Positions 45,858 through 55,144 are shown, counted from the stretch's first letter. The stretch is DNA of 64,000 bases from Endozoicomonas sp. NE40 (GCF_040549045.1 NZ_JBEWTB010000002.1:1891501-1955500), one strand, 5' to 3'. A program made the numbers and translations. Notes: generated by a model from the sequence alone, not told the origin.

Positions 45858-45883
45858 AAGAACATACTCCTTCCCTGATCCGA

Positions 45884-47125
45884 TCAAAGCCCCATGGCTT
45901 TTCGGGCAAAACGGGTCTTCAGGCGACGACTGACATTCAATCCGGCCAGCCCAAGGTTACGGGCCAGAATCACTCCTGCCTCTTTTCGGGCAAAGAGTTT
46001 GACCAGGTTGTCACAGAAATCCAGCGTCATAGACTGGTCCCGTTTCTGACCTTCAACATACTGCAACAACTGACTCAGCTGACCGGGCGATTTTCCCGCA
46101 GCCAGAGAATCCGATATATTACTCATCAGTGCCATCGCATCCCTGATCGCCAGATTATATCCCTGCCCGGCAACAGGATGCATGGCATGGGCAGCATTGC
46201 CCAGAACCACAAGGCCGGGACGAACCTGCTCTCTGGCAACATTTAATGACAACGGATAGCTGTTTCTCTGACCGAGCCGGACAAACCGCCCCGCGCGCGT
46301 GCCAAACAGCTGTTGCAGTCGCGCCATAAACGACTCGTCATCCAGTGCCATATAATCACCAATCTGTCGGTTTGGCAGTGTCCACACCAGACCGCATCGG
46401 TAATCTCCGGCTTCAGTGCCTGTCAGGGGCAATAACGCCATAGGGCCTTCACCGGCAAACCGTTCGTAGGCAATGCCCGCGTGAGGGCGATCAAGGGATA
46501 CATTTGCCACCAGGGCATGCTGCTGATAGTCAAACTGTTTACGGGATATGTGCAGTTTATCCAGCAGTGACGAACGACCACCATCCGCAAGAATGGTCAG
46601 GTCAGCCTGATAGTTATTTTGAGAGCCACTTCGGTTATTCCCCGCAATGACTTCAACATCCATCCGGGCTTCTGGCAGAGGTTTGATGCCGGTGACTTCA
46701 GCAGGGCTTAACACTTCAATCAGCTGCTGGTCGCGAAAAGCTTTAAGACGTTTGAGTAACACCTTGCCCAGACGAAAGTTCTCGATCACATAACCCAGAG
46801 CCGGAACATTTTCTTCGTTGTGATTAAGGTGTGTCTGACCAAAATGCCCTCTGTCTGAAACATGGATATCAAGAATAGGCATCGCATCGTCAGACAGTTC
46901 TTTCCAGATGCCCAGCTGCTCATAAATAAGACGGGTACCGTATGAGAGTGCCGACGCTCTGGCATCATAGCTGGGCGGAGTATCCCCTGGTTTATCAAGG
47001 TCATGGCTTTCGATCAGCCCGACCTTAAGCTGATGACTTTTTATAACAGGCTCCAGCGCACACAGCAGGCTGGTGCCTACCAGCCCTCCTCCGATAATCA
47101 GGATATCGAACTGCTTCTCCGTCAT
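45884..47125 (-). CDS. ubiH: UbiH-type flavin hydroxylase (2-octaprenyl-6-methoxyphenol 4-hydroxylase)
   Basis: A 413-residue FAD-dependent monooxygenase. FAD motifs are FDILIIGGGLVGTSLLCAL at the start and VVLGNAAHAMHPVAGQGYNLAIRD in the C-terminal half; the GNAAH form is the UbiH variant. ATG at 47125 has GGGGGAG just upstream and is preferred over an ATG eight codons earlier. It hydroxylates C1 of the ring during ubiquinone biosynthesis. Its start lies about 100 bases from ygfB upstream, and ubiI follows. Confidence 0.88.
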   Translation of the reverse strand: MTEKQFDILIIGGGLVGTSLLCALEPVIKSHQLKVGLIESHDLDKPGDTPPSYDARASALSYGTRLIYEQLGIWKELSDDAMPILDIHVSDRGHFGQTHLNHNEENVPALGYVIENFRLGKVLLKRLKAFRDQQLIEVLSPAEVTGIKPLPEARMDVEVIAGNNRSGSQNNYQADLTILADGGRSSLLDKLHISRKQFDYQQHALVANVSLDRPHAGIAYERFAGEGPMALLPLTGTEAGDYRCGLVWTLPNRQIGDYMALDDESFMARLQQLFGTRAGRFVRLGQRNSYPLSLNVAREQVRPGLVVLGNAAHAMHPVAGQGYNLAIRDAMALMSNISDSLAAGKSPGQLSQLLQYVEGQKRDQSMTLDFCDNLVKLFARKEAGVILARNLGLAGLNVSRRLKTRFARKAMGL

Positions 47126-47227
47126 ATCTCCCCCGAATTCATCAGTCATGAAGAGCCATTCATGGCTGTTTGTATTTATTATTTACAATGAAAATGCAGC
47201 TTATACTGTTCATAAGCTCATGGCTGT

Positions 47228-47815
47228 TTAATGCAGACGACTATTTTCTGCGGCTGCCACCGGTGCTGCCGCTTCTTCGTCTGAATTCATTTCCGCAAAC
47301 ACATTCAGCAGTGCCATGCGCACATATTCACTGACTTCCAGGAAAAAGCGCTCGGTTTCATCGCTTTCATCCGATTCCTGAATCTGGGCGATCTCAGAGA
47401 AATCGTGCAGGATGCCGTTCAGATCTTCACTCAGTTTCTTGCTGGCAGCACTTTCACCAAAACCCGAGAGAAAACCATGACACCAGAGACCCAGCGCTTC
47501 AGTACGCTGCTCCATCGACTCTTCATCATCAGGTAAAAGTACCTGAATGCCAAAATCCCCCTGCTCCAGCTGTAAGCGGGTACCTTCATACATAGCGGCA
47601 AATTGTTGCAGGCTCACTTCATCCAGCGGCTCATCGCTCAACATACCCGCGACCTGACGTTGCCAGGCTTCTACACCCGGACGTTCTCCACCCGCCAGCA
47701 GGCCACACAGTAAACCATGCAACTCCGATGGGTGACTGCCACCGCCCAGCTCTACCAGTCTGTCTGCCAGTTCATCAAAAAGGATGGGCTTGTGACCCAT
47801 TTCATTGTGAGACAT
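47228..47815 (-). CDS. YgfB/UPF0149 family protein
   Basis: A 195-residue, acidic, helical cytoplasmic protein. Motifs SHPSELHGLLCGLLAGG and LGLWCHGFLSGFGESAA are characteristic of the YgfB/YecA family. Its direct biochemical activity is not established from sequence; in gammaproteobacteria it is syntenic with pepP, ubiH and ubiI. I use the ATG at 47815 (AGAGA upstream), giving MSHNEMGHKPILF; an ATG eight codons upstream is also possible. It stands first in a ygfB-ubiH-ubiI run. Confidence 0.85.
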   Translation of the reverse strand: MSHNEMGHKPILFDELADRLVELGGGSHPSELHGLLCGLLAGGERPGVEAWQRQVAGMLSDEPLDEVSLQQFAAMYEGTRLQLEQGDFGIQVLLPDDEESMEQRTEALGLWCHGFLSGFGESAASKKLSEDLNGILHDFSEIAQIQESDESDETERFFLEVSEYVRMALLNVFAEMNSDEEAAAPVAAAENSRLH

Positions 47816-47887
47816 GTCTCTAAAACCTGAATACATCAATGCAGGCAGTTTAACAGATTACACAGAAAAACCCTGACCGGACTCACT

Positions 47888-48229
47888 TCAACAACCGGGC
47901 ATCTGCTCAACGGCCTGCCTGAGTTCGGGATGATGGCGCAAAATAAACGCCTTCTGCTTCTCTTTCGACCACCCCAGAGTGTTCAGAATACCCAGCAGGT
48001 TTCCGGGGTCCGGTGTTACAGCCGATTTGTGGTGTCGCCGTCGTTCTTCTGCCAGTTGATGAGCCGTATGGGCATCATAGCCACTTTGTGTATGATTACG
48101 CTTCAGTTCCCGACTGATTGTACTGCGGTGACATCCCAGCCTTCTGGCGATCTCTGCCTGACTTTTACCCTCTCTTTTCAGTGACCAGATAGTGATACGA
48201 TCATGTTCTGTTAATTGTGTGTAACTCAT
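47888..48229 (-). CDS. IS30-like helix-turn-helix protein, transposase N-terminal fragment
   Basis: A 113-residue protein whose first 45 residues (QLTEHDRITIWSLKREGKSQ and IARRLGCHRSTISRELKRN) match the DNA-binding domain of IS30-family transposases. The DDE catalytic domain is absent, so the product cannot transpose. ATG at 48229 with GGGGGAT upstream is the likely start. The tail (GWSKEKQKAFILRHHPELRQ) is unfamiliar. It may be a relic of an insertion or a small regulator built on the domain. No terminal inverted repeats are apparent nearby. Confidence 0.72.
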   Translation of the reverse strand: MSYTQLTEHDRITIWSLKREGKSQAEIARRLGCHRSTISRELKRNHTQSGYDAHTAHQLAEERRRHHKSAVTPDPGNLLGILNTLGWSKEKQKAFILRHHPELRQAVEQMPGC

Positions 48230-48412
48230 ATCCGAATCCCCCGTCGTCCTGCCCGGAGAAATAATAAACCTGTCGTACAAAACAAATGATTGGTCTGAGA
48301 CAATAAAAGTTTCGAATATCCGAAAGCAGGCAGGGTTGAGGGGGTGTTCTGCTATTCCATAGCCGCTCCCTAGCCGCTATAGTAGAGGGAATAAAACGGT
48401 CAGCTGGATTTT

Positions 48413-48617
48413 ATGAACGACCCGGATTTAACAGCACTCAGTCAGAAAATAGAGTACCTGGTGAGTCTCTGTAATAAATTAAAGGGAAGAAAACAGGCTG
48501 CTGCGGAATGAGGAACGCAAGTGGCAGCTTGAGCGTGCCTATTTGATGTCAACGAAAGATCAGGCGAGAGGTGAGGTCGAGGACATGATCAAACGATTAC
48601 GAGGATTGGAGCAATAA
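48413..48617 (+). CDS. TIGR02449/ZapB-like small coiled-coil protein, frameshifted
   Basis: Reading across one extra G in the GGG at 48484-48486 gives a 67-residue coiled-coil protein (MNDPDLTALSQKIEYLVSLC, then NKLKEENRLLRNEERKWQL) ending EDMIKRLRGLEQ. This is the TIGR02449-type protein usually found directly upstream of zapA in gammaproteobacteria; it is related in form to ZapB. As read, it stops after 32 codons. The stop is only three bases before the zapA ATG, so translational coupling is likely in the intact frame. The family role in division is inferred from location. Confidence 0.75.
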
Positions 48618-48620
48618 AGC

Positions 48621-48926
48621 ATGATTGATAACCCTTCGACCACTTCTGTAAAAATTCTCGATAAAGAATACCGCATCAGCTGCCCTCGTGAAGAAGAAGC
48701 CGCACTGCATAAAGCTGCGCACCTGCTTCATGACAAAATGAAAGAGATCAAGTCTGGCGGAAAAGTGATCGGTCTGGAACGAATTGCGGTTATGGCGGCT
48801 CTGAATATGAGCTATGAGCTACTGCGACTCAAAGAAAATCAGTTCGAAAACAACACCGATGCCCAGCAGCAGATTCAGGATATGATGGGCAAGCTGGATC
48901 AGGCTCTGACCAATCTCGACAGCTAA
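48621..48926 (+). CDS. zapA: Cell division protein ZapA
   Basis: A 101-residue protein. The N-terminal globular domain is SVKILDKEYRISCPREEEAAL, with the conserved IGLERIAVMAALNMSYELL helix and a C-terminal coiled coil. ZapA crosslinks FtsZ filaments at the division ring. It lies directly after the ZapB-like gene and before 6S RNA, the standard gammaproteobacterial order. Confidence 0.93.
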   Translation: MIDNPSTTSVKILDKEYRISCPREEEAALHKAAHLLHDKMKEIKSGGKVIGLERIAVMAALNMSYELLRLKENQFENNTDAQQQIQDMMGKLDQALTNLDS

Positions 48927-49035
48927 CGTTTGCCATCAGAAAAGCGCATCTTTTTACATCCTACGGCACTATTAAAAAATAAATCAATAGCAAAAAAAAC
49001 CTACAGACTTGAGAGCGAGAACCGATATAATCGAA

Positions 49036-49222
49036 CTCAAGTCTCCCTGGTCTGTTTGCCAGTCATTAAAGACCCGGGCTGATAATACCATACCAGGAAG
49101 TTCCTCGTTGGTGCTGGAGCGCAGGTCCACCATGCAGTGGAAAGCCCGATTCACTACAGCAACTTCCACCGTTGCTTAACAGCAACGGGCTTACGTGACA
49201 GCGGCGGTTTGGGGAGGCTTAC
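49036..49222 (+). ncRNA. ssrS: 6S RNA
   Basis: Placement between zapA and the following gene, length of about 185 nt, and a TATAAT -10 box at 49026-49031 all fit. The 5' and 3' ends can pair (AAGTCTCC at 49039-49046 with GGAGGCTT at 49213-49220, one wobble), forming the closing stem. Internal segments resemble the E. coli molecule: GCCAGTC, CTGATAATACCATACCA, and ACAGCGGCGG near the 3' end. 6S RNA mimics an open promoter and holds the housekeeping RNA polymerase in stationary phase. The usual 5-formyl-tetrahydrofolate cyclo-ligase gene does not follow; a minus-strand gene does. Confidence 0.8.
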
Positions 49223-49269
49223 ACATTCAGATTAAAATGCTTTGACCAGCATTCTTCAGGCTGCACTTC

Positions 49270-49758
49270 TTACCGCTGCATTTCCTTGATTAGCAAACCG
49301 ATACCTGTTGCCAGCTCCTTTACCGCTTTGGGCGCATAGGTGATTTCCATCCAGCGTGTCTTCCGGTTGGGAAACAGAACCCAGCAACGTTGTTCCAGTC
49401 TGGAACAGTCCGACTGCAGGGAATATCCCATGCCATACACTTTAAGTGTATTGTTTTCCATTACGATTCGGTTTGCCTGCGTCAACTTGCGTGTAACAAC
49501 CAGATCGCCAGCCTGATTGGCCTTCACCGAAAAATACAACGATGGCTGTTCATCAGAAGCCGTTCTGTCATAAATCGCATTGGCACGCAAAAGACTGTTC
49601 AGATAAGCCTGCAATTCCTGACCAGACACTCGCTCGCCGGAGTCATCTTTCATCAACCGAACAAATGAAGTGGGCTTGCCTTCCGGTTTCAAAACGGCGG
49701 CTCCCCAGGCAGGCAAAGCCGTGAGAAAAGCAAACAGCAGAAGCGTTAGTTTATTCAT
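49270..49758 (-). CDS. Hypothetical exported protein
   Basis: A 162-residue protein with a typical signal peptide (MNKLTLLLFAFLTALPAWGA) and a mature part of mixed strands and helices. It has a cysteine pair around DCSRLEQRCWVLF that could form a disulfide. I recognise no family. The gene precedes the GspE-type gene's end on the same strand by a short gap, so a link to secretion is possible but unsupported. It starts at ATG 49758. Confidence 0.65.
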   Translation of the reverse strand: MNKLTLLLFAFLTALPAWGAAVLKPEGKPTSFVRLMKDDSGERVSGQELQAYLNSLLRANAIYDRTASDEQPSLYFSVKANQAGDLVVTRKLTQANRIVMENNTLKVYGMGYSLQSDCSRLEQRCWVLFPNRKTRWMEITYAPKAVKELATGIGLLIKEMQR

Positions 49759-49815
49759 GGCAACCGGCAGTAGCAGTCTGTCATTACTTCTACTATCGGT
49801 CGCGAATTGAGCGCC

Positions 49816-51639
49816 TTAATGGTTGTTATGGTCTGGCGTCACCCGAATCACTTCTTCAACGGTTGTCAGACCTGAAGCCACTTTTTGAGCACCGGACAAT
49901 CTCAGGCTGTACATGCCTTCTTTTGCCGCCTGCCGCCTGATGCGATGGATATCTGCGTCATCGTTCAACAGGGTGCAAAGGGTTTCAGACATGGGCATGA
50001 TTTCATACACCCCTGCCCGTCCATGGTAGCCGGTTTCCCTGCACTCCTGACAGCCAACGGGGCTGAACACTTCAGCAGGCTGGGGAGCCGACCAGGGTTT
50101 GGTTAACGATTGCCATCCTGATTGATCAATCGCAACCGGCTGTTTGCAGGAAGGGCATAAAGTGCGTACCAGTCTCTGCGCCATAATTCCAAGCAGTGTC
50201 GCCTTAATCAGATATGCCGGTACGCCCAGTTCCATCAGACGGGTCACCGCAGAAGGCGCATCATTAGTATGCAGGGTTGAAATCACCAGGTGTCCGGTCA
50301 ATGCAGCCTGAATCGCCATATCAGCGGTTTCAAGATCGCGAATCTCGCCCACCATGATGATATCCGGATCCTGTCGTAAAAGAGCCCTTAAACCACTGGC
50401 AAATGTCAGGTCAATATTATGCTGCACCTGCATCTGGTTGAAACTGGCTTCCACCATTTCAATCGGGTCTTCAATGGTGCAGACATTCACCTGCTCGGTC
50501 GCCAGTTTTTTCAGCGTTGAATACAGGGTGGTGGTTTTGCCTGAACCCGTAGGCCCGGTCACCAGCACTATGCCACTGGGCTGACTGGTCATTTCTGTCC
50601 AGCGGCGTTCATCCTCTCTGGAGAAACCCAGGTCAGAAAAACCTTTGACCAGTACTTCCGGGTCAAAAATCCGCATCACCAGCTTTTCACCAAAGGCCGT
50701 GGGCAGGGTAGAAAGACGCAACTCCACTTCATTGCCGTCAAGGTTAACGGTCTTCAGCCGCCCATCCTGAGGTTTACGTTTCTCTGCCACATTCATCCGG
50801 CCCAGTATTTTAAGGCGACTGGTCACTGCTGCCGCCACTTTTGCGGGCATCTGATAGATAGAATGCAGTACGCCATCAATGCGAAAGCGTAGATGGCACT
50901 GGTCTCTTCGGGGTTCAACATGAATATCGCTGGCACGTTGCTCAAAGGCATATTGCAAAAGCCAGTCCACAATATTGACAATATGCTGGTCGTTGGCATC
51001 CGGGGATTTCATATTCCCCAGCTCCAGCATCTGCTCAAAGCTGTTCAGGTTCGCTGACTGCACCCCGTCGTTTTCAATCGCCCCCTGAATCGATTGGGCA
51101 ATGCGGTAGAACTCTGTGGTAAAACGTCGTATATCAACCGGGTTAGCCACAACCCGGCGAATCGTTTTGCGATTCACATGCTGAAGGTTGTCTTCCCAGC
51201 CCGTATACCAGGGGTGGGCAGAAGCAATAACCACCTCATCATTACTGACATCAACCGCCAGAATTTCATGTCGAAGGGCGTAAGCACGGGACATAACCGG
51301 AGTGACTGCCGAAGCATCTATTTTCAATGGATCAATGGCGAAATACTCCTGCCCGGACAGGGTGGCCAGCCATTGTATTAGCCATTCCAGCTCCAGATTT
51401 TTTCCGGGTTCACTGGCACTACTCAGCTCCAGTGAGGCAATGTATTCCAGAGGGTGAAGCTTCAGCTGCTCAGCAGACCGGTGTTTGGACAACACACTGT
51501 CAGCATCAGCCTGCGACAGATGCATGGAACGCACAAGGTCTGAGACTGTGGTAGTCAGGTCCAGACGCTGGTGACGATGCTTAAAGACAGCTTTAGAGGC
51601 TTGAGAGGGCTTGAAGGTTGTATTTTTCACGCCAGTCAC
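49816..51639 (-). CDS. GspE/PulE family type II secretion/type IV pilus ATPase
   Basis: A 607-residue cytoplasmic AAA-type secretion ATPase. Walker A is VTGPTGSGKTTTLYSTL, the aspartate box VCTIEDPIEM, Walker B IIMVGEIRDLETADMA, and the His box LVISTLHTNDAPSA. A tetracysteine zinc region is present (LCPSCKQ and GCQECRETGYHGRAG). The first 200 residues contain an MshEN-like domain. Such ATPases power pseudopilus or pilus assembly. No other gsp or pil genes lie within 10 kb, so it is an isolated member or one of a dispersed set. Confidence 0.9.
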   Translation of the reverse strand: MTGVKNTTFKPSQASKAVFKHRHQRLDLTTTVSDLVRSMHLSQADADSVLSKHRSAEQLKLHPLEYIASLELSSASEPGKNLELEWLIQWLATLSGQEYFAIDPLKIDASAVTPVMSRAYALRHEILAVDVSNDEVVIASAHPWYTGWEDNLQHVNRKTIRRVVANPVDIRRFTTEFYRIAQSIQGAIENDGVQSANLNSFEQMLELGNMKSPDANDQHIVNIVDWLLQYAFEQRASDIHVEPRRDQCHLRFRIDGVLHSIYQMPAKVAAAVTSRLKILGRMNVAEKRKPQDGRLKTVNLDGNEVELRLSTLPTAFGEKLVMRIFDPEVLVKGFSDLGFSREDERRWTEMTSQPSGIVLVTGPTGSGKTTTLYSTLKKLATEQVNVCTIEDPIEMVEASFNQMQVQHNIDLTFASGLRALLRQDPDIIMVGEIRDLETADMAIQAALTGHLVISTLHTNDAPSAVTRLMELGVPAYLIKATLLGIMAQRLVRTLCPSCKQPVAIDQSGWQSLTKPWSAPQPAEVFSPVGCQECRETGYHGRAGVYEIMPMSETLCTLLNDDADIHRIRRQAAKEGMYSLRLSGAQKVASGLTTVEEVIRVTPDHNNH

Positions 51640-51788
51640 GACAATTCCCTGTTGTTACTGCTTTTTATTGTAGCTGTCGCTACTGTATCCTGTTCTGCAC
51701 TCTCTCCTGTTCAACACTGTATGCCTGCCTCCCGTCCGGAGTTGATTTCCAGAGGCGTGCCAAAGCTCTCAAGATGAGGTGATAGAAA

Positions 51789-52403
51789 GTGGTAGAACAG
51801 ATTTTTGACATGACCAACAAACACTCTGCATTTGTCCATTGGCGTCAAACAACGACCGGGCTTAATACCCGCATGGAGTATCACGATAAAACAGATAATG
51901 TCGGTTTATGCGCAGGCATCACAGCAGTCTGGATAAAAAAGAGTCTGGCATCCAAAGGCAGAGGCATCAAAACAGCGGTTGAGCTGGGCTCGCTACACCT
52001 GATGGGAATCGTACATGGAGCGTTCAAAAGAAAAATGCCTCGACCACAAGACTACGATATAGCAGACTCGATCACCCCTTTGCTGAACGCTCAAAGTCTG
52101 ATGTATTGGGATTCCATGTGCGGAAAGTATCGGATGAACCCTGCTGCCATGGCTCTCTGGGGATCACTCAAACCCAGCCACTGCCTGATTGCCTTTAATC
52201 ATCAGGAATCTGGAATGGGCCATGTAATGGGCATGCGCTTTGAAGATAACACACTGGAAATGTTTGACCCCGGTCAGGGTCTTTTTCAGTACAGTGATCC
52301 GCTTAGCTCTGCAATGCACCTGCAAAGTGTCATTTACGGGCGTTATTCAAAATGCATTGGTGGAGAATGGGGAGTTTTCAGAGTGAAATCCACCCTTGAC
52401 TAA
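51789..52403 (+). CDS. YopT/C58-like cysteine protease, candidate effector
   Basis: A 204-residue protein whose spacing of catalytic-type residues fits the C58 (YopT/AvrPphB) peptidase clan: Cys41 in VGLCAGITAVWIKKSL, His145 in SGMGHVMGMRFEDNT, and Asp160 in LEMFDPGQGLFQY. Such enzymes in pathogens are delivered into host cells and cleave GTPases or kinases. There is no signal peptide, consistent with type III-type delivery. GTG at 51789 with GAGG upstream is the chosen start, or ATG at 51810. It overlaps the convergent CYTH gene by four bases. Family assignment rests on motif reading only. Confidence 0.7.
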   Translation: MVEQIFDMTNKHSAFVHWRQTTTGLNTRMEYHDKTDNVGLCAGITAVWIKKSLASKGRGIKTAVELGSLHLMGIVHGAFKRKMPRPQDYDIADSITPLLNAQSLMYWDSMCGKYRMNPAAMALWGSLKPSHCLIAFNHQESGMGHVMGMRFEDNTLEMFDPGQGLFQYSDPLSSAMHLQSVIYGRYSKCIGGEWGVFRVKSTLD

Positions 52404-53011
52404 CCGGATCTGTAAAGCAGTTCAAACCCCCGTTCAGCCTTACTCTGGTCTGAAGGCGTCAACTGAATAGTTTGACCCAGTTCATCGGCTATCTTCTGAA
52501 GAACAGATTCATCACCTTCTATTAATTCCAGTTCCAGCTCACAGATCGGGGAGTGGGCATCACCACTCTTAACCAGTCCATGATCCAGAGCCGCTTCAAC
52601 TCTCGCCCCGTCGTATTCAACCAGCCAGGTGGTTCGGTCAAAGTCGGTCGCAAACAGAGGTTGCAGCTGATCCGGAGCAACACCCTGCAGAGACTCAGGC
52701 CAGACCTCAGTCAGCCCGGAAAAGTCCAGTTGATTCCCCGGAATGCGCCATTCCCACTCTCCACGGCGGGTCAGGCCGTTAATGCTCTCTCCTTTTGTTT
52801 TAAGGGTCTGAAAGTATTCGCCATTTTTCTCACGAATACGCAGTGCCACCCTGGCCTGATTCAGAGCCATATCCTCAGTGTCGTAGTAAATATTGCCCAG
52901 ATGAAAGGTTCCCGGACCTTCGACAGCGAACTTTTTCCAGAACGAGTGGGTCTTAAGCTGCGAAATAGAGTTTTCAGACAGCGACAGTTTTAACTCAGTT
53001 TCAAAACTCAT
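52400..53011 (-). CDS. CYTH domain triphosphatase
   Basis: A 203-residue CYTH protein. The family's N-terminal EXEXK signature is visible as FETELKLSLS. Other tunnel residues appear in YFQTLKTKGES and ELELELIEGDE. Bacterial CYTH enzymes hydrolyse inorganic triphosphate with divalent metal. ATG at 53011 places the signature at the usual position; a TTG four codons earlier is less likely. It is convergent with the protease gene and has no operon partner. The adjacent phosphate transport genes are divergent. Confidence 0.85.
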   Translation of the reverse strand: MSFETELKLSLSENSISQLKTHSFWKKFAVEGPGTFHLGNIYYDTEDMALNQARVALRIREKNGEYFQTLKTKGESINGLTRRGEWEWRIPGNQLDFSGLTEVWPESLQGVAPDQLQPLFATDFDRTTWLVEYDGARVEAALDHGLVKSGDAHSPICELELELIEGDESVLQKIADELGQTIQLTPSDQSKAERGFELLYRSG

Positions 53012-53159
53012 GGGAAGGCTCAACCTTCAATAATTACAGAGGCGCAGAGTTTACGTGATCTTAACAGCAACGGAATAGCAAAAAGCCCGTTCTAACCGGA
53101 ATGTGCATAATTTACACAGTCTCCTATAATTTTTCGTTCAGTTAACCGGATTTGCAGTT

Positions 53160-53837
53160 ATGCCAAGCAACTTACTGTCCAGTGTATTTGGCCGGTCTCC
53201 CATCGGCCCGATACAGAAGCACATAACCAAGGCGCATGAATGCGCCATGGAACTGGAACCGTTTTTTATTGCGGCTTTCGATGGCGACTGGAAGCAGGCT
53301 GAATCCATCCAACAGAAAATTGTGCAACTGGAACACGAGGCGGACGATATGAAAAGGAGCGTCAGGCTGTCCCTGCCTAACAGCCTGTTCCTGCCCGTTC
53401 CCCGCACTGACCTGCTTGAAATTGTCACGGTACAGGACAAAGTCGCCAATCGTGCCAAAGATATTGCCGGTATTGTGCTGGGTCGTCACATGGTCATTCC
53501 TCCCGAAATCCGGACAGCCTTTCTCAATTACCTGAAACGCTCTATTGCTACCTCTGCCCAGGCGCTCCGTGCCATGGACGAGCTGGATGAGCTGGTTGAA
53601 ACCGGCTTCAAGGGGAGAGAAGTCAATCTTGTAGAACAGTTAATCGATGAACTGGATCGAATTGAAAGTGAAACCGATGAGCATCAAGTTGAAGTCCGAA
53701 AAATACTGTTCAGGCTGGAAAAAGACCTGCCTCCCGTGGACGTCATCTTCCTTTACAAAATCATTGACTGGGTTGGAGACCTTGCAGACCGCGCCTCTCG
53801 CGTGGGCGGCTATCTCCAGTTACTTCTTGCCCGTTAA
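53160..53837 (+). CDS. PhoU-related DUF47/TIGR00153 phosphate-transport regulator
   Basis: A 225-residue helical protein of the TIGR00153/DUF47 family, distantly related to PhoU. Patterns HEADDMKRSVRLSLPNSLFLP and VQDKVANRAKDIAGIV resemble metal-binding helices of the family. It lies 26 bases upstream of the phosphate transporter gene, the usual pairing, and probably gates or modulates Pit-type uptake of phosphate. It starts at ATG 53160 following AACCGGATTTGCAGTT, with no strong ribosome binding site. Confidence 0.9.
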   Translation: MPSNLLSSVFGRSPIGPIQKHITKAHECAMELEPFFIAAFDGDWKQAESIQQKIVQLEHEADDMKRSVRLSLPNSLFLPVPRTDLLEIVTVQDKVANRAKDIAGIVLGRHMVIPPEIRTAFLNYLKRSIATSAQALRAMDELDELVETGFKGREVNLVEQLIDELDRIESETDEHQVEVRKILFRLEKDLPPVDVIFLYKIIDWVGDLADRASRVGGYLQLLLAR

Positions 53838-53863
53838 CTGAACCACCAACCGGAAGCATATCC

Positions 53864-55136
53864 ATGAGCATTATCGCAGAATATGGCACGATACTGCTGG
53901 CACTGGCCTGCCTGTTTGGTTTTTTCATGGCCTGGGGGGTTGGAGCCAACGACGTTGCCAATGCAATGGGAACCTCGGTCGGATCAAAAAGCCCTGACTA
54001 TCAAGCAGGCCATCTGCATCGCCATCATACTGGAGTTTGCAGGGGCTTACCTGGCCGGAGGGTCAGTGACCGACACGATTCGCAAAGGCATTATTGATCC
54101 CCACATGCCGTTACTGATCGACAACCCCCATCTGCTCGTTTATGGCATGATGGCTGCCCTGCTGTCTGCCGGCACCTGGCTACTGGTCGCCACCCATTAC
54201 GGCTGGCCCGTTTCAACCACACACTCCATTGTCGGTGCCATTGTGGGGTTTGCAGCCGTTGGCATTTCTACTGAAGCCGTCATCTGGAGCAGTGTTTCCT
54301 CCATTGTTGCCAGCTGGGTCGTATCGCCCGTTATGTCCGGCACACTGGCTTTCATGATTTTTATGAGCGTGCAGAAGCTGATTCTTGATACCGACAACCC
54401 TTTCAAAAACGCCAAGCGCTATGTCCCTGTCTATATGTTTCTGGTCGGTTTCATGATGTCCATGGTGACTCTGGTCAAAGGGCTGAAGCATATTGGCTTA
54501 CCACTGGATTACAGCCAGAGTATTACCCTTGCCCTGAGCATTGGTCTGCTGGTTATGATCGCAGGCAAAATATCACTGACCAGAATCAAGGAAGATATTC
54601 AGGCTGACAAAGAATTCCACTTCTCCAGCGTAGAGAAAGTGTTTGGTGTTATGATGATTTTCACTGCCTGTTCCATGGCGTTTGCCCACGGTTCCAACGA
54701 TGTTGCTAATGCCGTTGGACCTCTGGCAGCCATTGCCAGCATTATTGGCAGCGGTGGCGAAATCTCCGGACAGACAGGTATGCCAAGCTGGGTATTGCTG
54801 CTGGGAGCTGCCGGCATTGTGGTCGGACTCGCCACCTATGGTTACCGGGTCATGGCGACCATTGGCACCCATATCACCGAACTCACGCCCAGCCGTGGCT
54901 TTGCCGCAGAACTGGCCGCAGCGTCTACGGTGGTTCTGGCTTCCGGCACAGGCTTACCGGTCTCTACGACTCATACACTGGTAGGTGCTGTTCTGGGCGT
55001 TGGCCTTGCCCGGGGGATTGGAGCCCTTAACCTGAGAGTTATTGGCACCATCTTCATGTCCTGGCTGATCACTCTGCCTGCTGGTGCCTTCCTTGCTATT
55101 GTCTACTATCACTGCCTGTACTTTATCTTTGGCTGA
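53864..55136 (+). CDS. Inorganic phosphate transporter (Pit family), frameshifted in an A5 run
   Basis: A Pit/PNT permease of about 423 residues when read across one extra A at 53986-53990. The start frame gives MSIIAEYGTILLALACLFGF and the signature GVGANDVANAMGTSVGSK; the second frame continues LTIKQAICIAIILEFAGAYL to the end, with the repeated signature AHGSNDVANAVGPLA and two PVSTTH motifs. As read, the first frame stops early and the body lacks the first helix. It symports phosphate with protons or sodium across the inner membrane. It is coupled to the DUF47 gene. The full-length form is the natural reading. Confidence 0.85.
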
Positions 55137-55144
55137 TCATTTAA

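Noticed and set aside
47888..48229. Complete IS30 insertion sequence
   Set aside because: No catalytic DDE domain and no terminal inverted repeats are visible, so only a fragment or domesticated domain is supported.
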